Of a stretch of 42,838 nt of DNA, positions 39,938 through 42,838 are shown one piece after another; positions within the stretch are counted from its first letter, which is position 1, and each line of letters starts with the position of its first letter. Both the position numbers and the translations under genes were made by a program. This stretch comes from a virus, in the IMG/VR virus record IMGVR_UViG_3300008267_000107, positions 1 through 42,838 of that record; one strand, written 5' to 3'. Below the pieces are notes generated by a model that saw only the letters and a program-made list of their open reading frames with translations, made no database searches and was not told the origin of the DNA.

Positions 39938-40636
39938 ATGGACCTCTTGACCGTTGGAAACCCGAAGACCGCCAAGGGAATCGCCCTTGGCTATCACACC
40001 GCCATCCTGCACCTCGCGCCGTCGGACCTGTCCGGTCGCGACCTGTGCCCGTTCGCCTCGCCCGCGTGCCGTGCCGCCTGCCTCAACACTGCGGGGCGCG
40101 GCGGCATCATGAAGAAAGGCGAGACCACCAACGCCATCCAGCAGGCGCGCTTGCGCCGGTCGCGATGGTTCCTGGATGACCGCGCCGGATTCATCGCTGC
40201 GCTGGCGAAGGACATCGCGGCGCATGTCCGCCAGTGCGCTCGCCTTGGCGTCCGCCCTGCCGTTCGGCTGAACGGCACCAGCGATATCCCGTGGGAGCGC
40301 GTCGCGCCGGAATTGTTCGCGCAATTCCCCGATGTCACCTTTTACGATTACACAAAGGCGGAGCACAGAATGACCGAAAAGCTGCCCGCCAATTACTCGC
40401 TGACATTCAGCCGCAGCGAGACCAACGGCGCGGCATTGCTGCGGCTTCCGAGCACGGCCAACGTCGCGGTCGTCTTTGCCAAGCGGCTGCCTGATACGTT
40501 CGCCGGTCGCCGCGTCATCAACGGCGACGCAACCGACCTTCGCTTCCTCGATCCGCAGGGTGTCATCGTCGGCCTGCTCGCCAAGGGCAAGGCTAAGCGC
40601 GACACCAGCGGCTTCGTCATCCCCTTCGTTGCCTGA
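39938..40636 (+). CDS. gp88-family protein with Cys cluster, 232 aa
   Basis: It matches the phage gp88-type family: NPKTAKGIALGYHTAILHLA at the start, CPFASPACRAACLN at 37-50, RLNGTSDIPWE near 110 and FYDYTKAEHRM near 135. The cysteines are spaced C37-x6-C44-x3-C48, which could bind a metal or an iron-sulfur cluster. The biochemical activity of the family is not known to me. AGGAG lies before the ATG. It is the first gene of the right-hand plus-strand unit, so it is probably early. Confidence 0.8.
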   Translation: MDLLTVGNPKTAKGIALGYHTAILHLAPSDLSGRDLCPFASPACRAACLNTAGRGGIMKKGETTNAIQQARLRRSRWFLDDRAGFIAALAKDIAAHVRQCARLGVRPAVRLNGTSDIPWERVAPELFAQFPDVTFYDYTKAEHRMTEKLPANYSLTFSRSETNGAALLRLPSTANVAVVFAKRLPDTFAGRRVINGDATDLRFLDPQGVIVGLLAKGKAKRDTSGFVIPFVA

Positions 40637-40672
40637 TATCCGAAACCTCGAGTCAATAGGAGATAGATAGCT

Positions 40673-41173
40673 ATGCACCAAGATCAGATCGCGTCGATCC
40701 TCGCCTCCCTCGATTCCCTCGCCGTCGCGCTGCGCGCTGTCGCCGACTCGCCGATTGTGGTGCGGTCGTCGCCGCCGCTGTCCGAGCCGCTGTCTGAGCA
40801 GGTCCAGAAGGACGCCGCCGCGCAGGTCGCCGAGGCCATCATTACCGACGAGCGCGAGAACCTGCTGGACCGGGCCGTGGACCGGCTGGTGGACAGCGAG
40901 CGGCTGCGCACCGCCGTAGTGGCACGCGCTGCCGAGCAGGTAGATCACGAGGACATTGCGCAGAAGGTCGCAGACAAGCTGGACGAGTGCGATATCCTCG
41001 ACCGTATCGACTTCGATCAGATGGCCGACAACCTCAAGGACGCAATCGACGAAAGCGCAGTGATCGACAGTGCTGCCGAGCAGATTGCTGGGCAGATCTG
41101 CTTCGACAAGGTGGTCGCAGCAGCGGCGGCGAAGCTGGCCGAGCAGATCATGGCCCGGCTGCTGCGCGCCTGA
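40673..41173 (+). CDS. hypothetical acidic helical protein, 166 aa
   Basis: AGGAGAT precedes the ATG. The protein is rich in Ala, Asp, Glu, Ile and Val with a regular helical pattern (AVDRLVDSERLRTAVVARAA, EQVDHEDIAQKVADKLDE) and probably forms a coiled coil or helical repeat. No family is recognised. The leader TCAATAGGAGATAGATAG resembles that of the gp88-family gene. Confidence 0.65.
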   Translation: MHQDQIASILASLDSLAVALRAVADSPIVVRSSPPLSEPLSEQVQKDAAAQVAEAIITDERENLLDRAVDRLVDSERLRTAVVARAAEQVDHEDIAQKVADKLDECDILDRIDFDQMADNLKDAIDESAVIDSAAEQIAGQICFDKVVAAAAAKLAEQIMARLLRA

Positions 41174-41251
41174 GCGCAGCGCGGTCGCAGTAGTGGTGCT
41201 ACTGCCTGACGAGGCCACAGACCTAGGCCGAAACCGCAAGGAGACAGACAG

Positions 41252-41617
41252 ATGGACATCCAGACGATGGTGTACAAGATCTGCGAACGCGCCCGTGATC
41301 AGCGGCGCAGCCTGCTCTACCCGAACGACGAGCACTGTGCATATCGTTCGCACGATGGGCTGGCCTGCTTCGTCGGCGTGCTGATTCCCGACGACCGCTA
41401 CTCCGCCAGCATGGAAGGCTTCAGCGTCAGCAACCTGCTTGAAGAGACCGACGCCATCCCCGTCCAGGCCGAGCAGTATGCTGCCGTGTTCAAGCTGCTG
41501 AGCGAGGCGCAGCGGATCCACGATCTCTTCCCGCCCGCAACGTGGGAACTGATGCTGACGGAGGCCGTCGCAGAGATCAACCGAGCGTTCGACCTCGGCA
41601 TCCTGGTGCTGGAATGA
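41252..41617 (+). CDS. hypothetical phage protein, 121 aa
   Basis: AAGGAG (41238-41243) lies eight bases before the ATG. The N-terminal half (HDGLACFVGVLIPDDRYSAS) resembles a conserved small phage protein of unknown function. The C-terminal half is helical. It ends in an ATGA overlap with the next gene. Confidence 0.65.
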   Translation: MDIQTMVYKICERARDQRRSLLYPNDEHCAYRSHDGLACFVGVLIPDDRYSASMEGFSVSNLLEETDAIPVQAEQYAAVFKLLSEAQRIHDLFPPATWELMLTEAVAEINRAFDLGILVLE

Positions 41618-41817
41618 GCAAGCGCATAGACGCCAAGCTGCGGGTGACGCTGGCCGCACGGTGGATCGTGACCGTGCCCGGCTACCCGGTGCGGCGATGG
41701 CACGAGCGGATCTACGGGTGGTGGTGGTGGAAGATGGACGGCTCCCTGCAATGGCTGGGGGCAACCGCCGCCGACGTTGAAGCATCTGCCAAGGTGCGCC
41801 AGAATCTTGGCGAATAG
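41614..41817 (+). CDS. small Trp/Arg-rich protein, 67 aa
   Basis: The ATG at 41614 overlaps the preceding stop (ATGA). The sequence is basic and tryptophan-rich (RRWHERIYGWWWWKMDGSLQ), ending in an acidic helix. No family is recognised. Confidence 0.6.
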   Translation: MSKRIDAKLRVTLAARWIVTVPGYPVRRWHERIYGWWWWKMDGSLQWLGATAADVEASAKVRQNLGE

Positions 41818-41909
41818 TGTTGCGCCTCCCGATGTGCGCTCTATACATCGGACCCCACTCCCGCGCCTGCCGGGTTCCGCAGGCAACCTCAACTCAGAGA
41901 CAGACTCAG

Positions 41910-42800
41910 ATGACCATCACTCTCGACAAGACTCAGAACGTTGACCCGCTCGCCCGCCTCCGCTCGTGGGAGCCGCGCCTCCGTCCGATCCTGTACTCGG
42001 TCGGCGAGGACAGCGGCGAGGATCTCCGCCGTGCCGATGGCTGGGGCAGCGTCGTCGTGCGCGACGACACGGCGCAGCCCATCGGCGTCGTCGGCAACCG
42101 CTACCACCTCGTGCCGAACCGCGACAAGGTCGCGCTGTTCGATATGCTCGCCGAGCGCGGCGTCATCAACAACCTGCGGTGCGGTGAGTTCGGCGGCGGC
42201 TCCAAGGTCTGGCTGCAAGGCCAGAGCACGGGTCGCCAGATCGAGATCGTGCCGGGCCACACGTTGCAGCACCGCATGACGATCTGCGACGGTTACGACG
42301 GCAGCATCAGCATGGCCCTGGTGGACACGGCGACGAACATCGTCTGCAAGAACACGTTCGCCTTGGCACGGAAGACCGGCGTCGGGTTCCGGTTCCGCCA
42401 CACCAAGTCGATCCTGGCGCAGTTCAACAACGCTGTCGCTGCGATCCAGCGTAGCATGGAGGACTACGAGTACACGGCACAGCGGCTGCGCGCTGCCTCG
42501 ATGATGGCGTCCACGGCCAGCGACCTGACCAAGATGCTCGACAAGTTCTTCCCGCTGCCCAAGGTCATGCCGGGCGACGAGGGTGACGGTGTCGAGGCGA
42601 CGCAGGAGAAGCGCAACCGCATCGCCTGGGCATACGAGGCTGCGCCCGGTGCCCAGCCCGGCACCCGCTACGGCTTGTATCAGGCGATGACCTACTACCT
42701 GACGCACGAGTCGGGCCGTGACTCGCACCGCCGCGAGTCCAACCTCATCGGCAGCGCGATGAAGACCAACCGCGAAGCCCTCAACTGGATCCTCAACTGA
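41910..42800 (+). CDS. DUF932-family phage/plasmid protein, 296 aa
   Basis: I chose ATG at 41910 (MTITLDKTQNVD), preceded by AGAGACAGACT; the longer frame from 41817 has no ribosome site. The body matches the DUF932 / TIGR03299 family: VVRDDTAQPIGVVGNRYHLV, GGSKVWLQGQ, a central TATNIVCKNTFALA and a helical C-terminus ending LIGSAMKTNREALNWILN. These proteins are common on phages and plasmids and their activity is undefined. It is the last complete gene on the right. Confidence 0.8.
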   Translation: MTITLDKTQNVDPLARLRSWEPRLRPILYSVGEDSGEDLRRADGWGSVVVRDDTAQPIGVVGNRYHLVPNRDKVALFDMLAERGVINNLRCGEFGGGSKVWLQGQSTGRQIEIVPGHTLQHRMTICDGYDGSISMALVDTATNIVCKNTFALARKTGVGFRFRHTKSILAQFNNAVAAIQRSMEDYEYTAQRLRAASMMASTASDLTKMLDKFFPLPKVMPGDEGDGVEATQEKRNRIAWAYEAAPGAQPGTRYGLYQAMTYYLTHESGRDSHRRESNLIGSAMKTNREALNWILN

Positions 42801-42810
42801 TAGCAACCCC

Positions 42811-42831
42811 GCCGCCCCACATCGGGGCGGC
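42811..42831. terminator. GC-rich hairpin after the DUF932 gene
   Basis: GCCGCCCC (42811-42818) pairs with GGGGCGGC (42824-42831) around ACATC. The stem is strong, but only ACCTCAA follows, with no T tract, so it may attenuate rather than stop transcription into the genes at the left end of the window. Confidence 0.5.
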
Positions 42832-42838
42832 ACCTCAA

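Noticed and set aside
39436-40179. Plus-strand open frame of 247 codons in the divergent region
   Set aside because: Composition is that of random GC-rich DNA, no ribosome site, and it overlaps the gp88-family gene out of frame.
39845-41848. Long minus-strand open frame of 667 codons opposite the gp88-family gene and its neighbours
   Set aside because: It is antisense to genes with ribosome sites and family matches; its product is low-complexity Arg/Val/Gly typical of an open antisense frame in GC-rich DNA.
41889-42833. Minus-strand open frame of 314 codons opposite the DUF932 gene
   Set aside because: No ribosome site or domain; the plus-strand gene is a clear family member.
1-42838. CRISPR array or insertion sequence
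   Set aside because: No regularly spaced repeats and no transposase-like product were seen.

Overview
This window looks like an essentially complete genome of a short-tailed (podovirus-type) tailed bacteriophage of a moderately GC-rich proteobacterium. The evidence is a dense, almost gap-free gene layout, a full head and short-tail gene set on the minus strand (TerS, TerL, portal, scaffold, capsid, cement protein, tubular tail proteins, internal virion proteins), and no cellular housekeeping genes. The head genes resemble those of Bordetella phage BPP-1 (Bbp16/17/19-like). No integrase, repressor, DNA or RNA polymerase, helicase or recognisable endolysin is visible, so replication and transcription probably use host machinery. 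The two window ends look contiguous: the right-end and left-end genes run the same way and share a near-identical ribosome-binding leader. The cut is therefore probably an arbitrary break in a circular or circularly permuted molecule.

Layout. (1) 1-3356, plus strand: a train of small overlapping early genes joined by ATGA/GTGA/TGATG couplings. They include a sigma-70 region-2-only protein, small membrane proteins, zinc-ribbon proteins and a tRNA-Leu(UAA). (2) 3340-5471, minus strand: a replication-initiator-like protein, a RusA-type Holliday junction resolvase and an unexplained secreted protein, with a terminator, a promoter and a palindrome packed between them. (3) 5569-7834, plus strand: a YqaJ-type exonuclease and a RecT annealase (a two-component recombination system), then two small DNA-binding-like proteins. 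(4) 7831-39050, minus strand: the late region. Read 5' to 3' it runs TerS, TerL, AspH-type hydroxylase, GNAT acetyltransferase, small virion protein, portal, small protein, tail fibre, candidate lysis/membrane genes, Bbp19-like protein, scaffold, major capsid, cement protein, a terminator, an SGNH-esterase/tail-adaptor fusion, tail nozzle protein, two internal virion proteins, and a 3156-residue polyvalent ejection protein. (5) 39051-39937: a large non-coding divergent region rich in inverted repeats. (6) 39938-42838, plus strand: a gp88-family protein, three small proteins and a DUF932-family protein, probably running on into section 1.

What stands out. The giant protein at 7831-17301 carries two ADP-ribosyltransferase-like modules and a HELAH zinc-protease motif, the pattern of a phage-injected polyvalent anti-host protein. 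The tail gene at 23808-28097 fuses an SGNH esterase to the head-tail adaptor. The esterase's catalytic blocks are about 1000 residues apart, and a likely internal start would release the adaptor alone. The head operon has a near-consensus sigma-70 promoter whose predicted transcript starts at, or within a base or two of, the GTG start codon. A host-like aspartyl/asparaginyl hydroxylase and an acetyltransferase sit inside the packaging/portal gene cluster.
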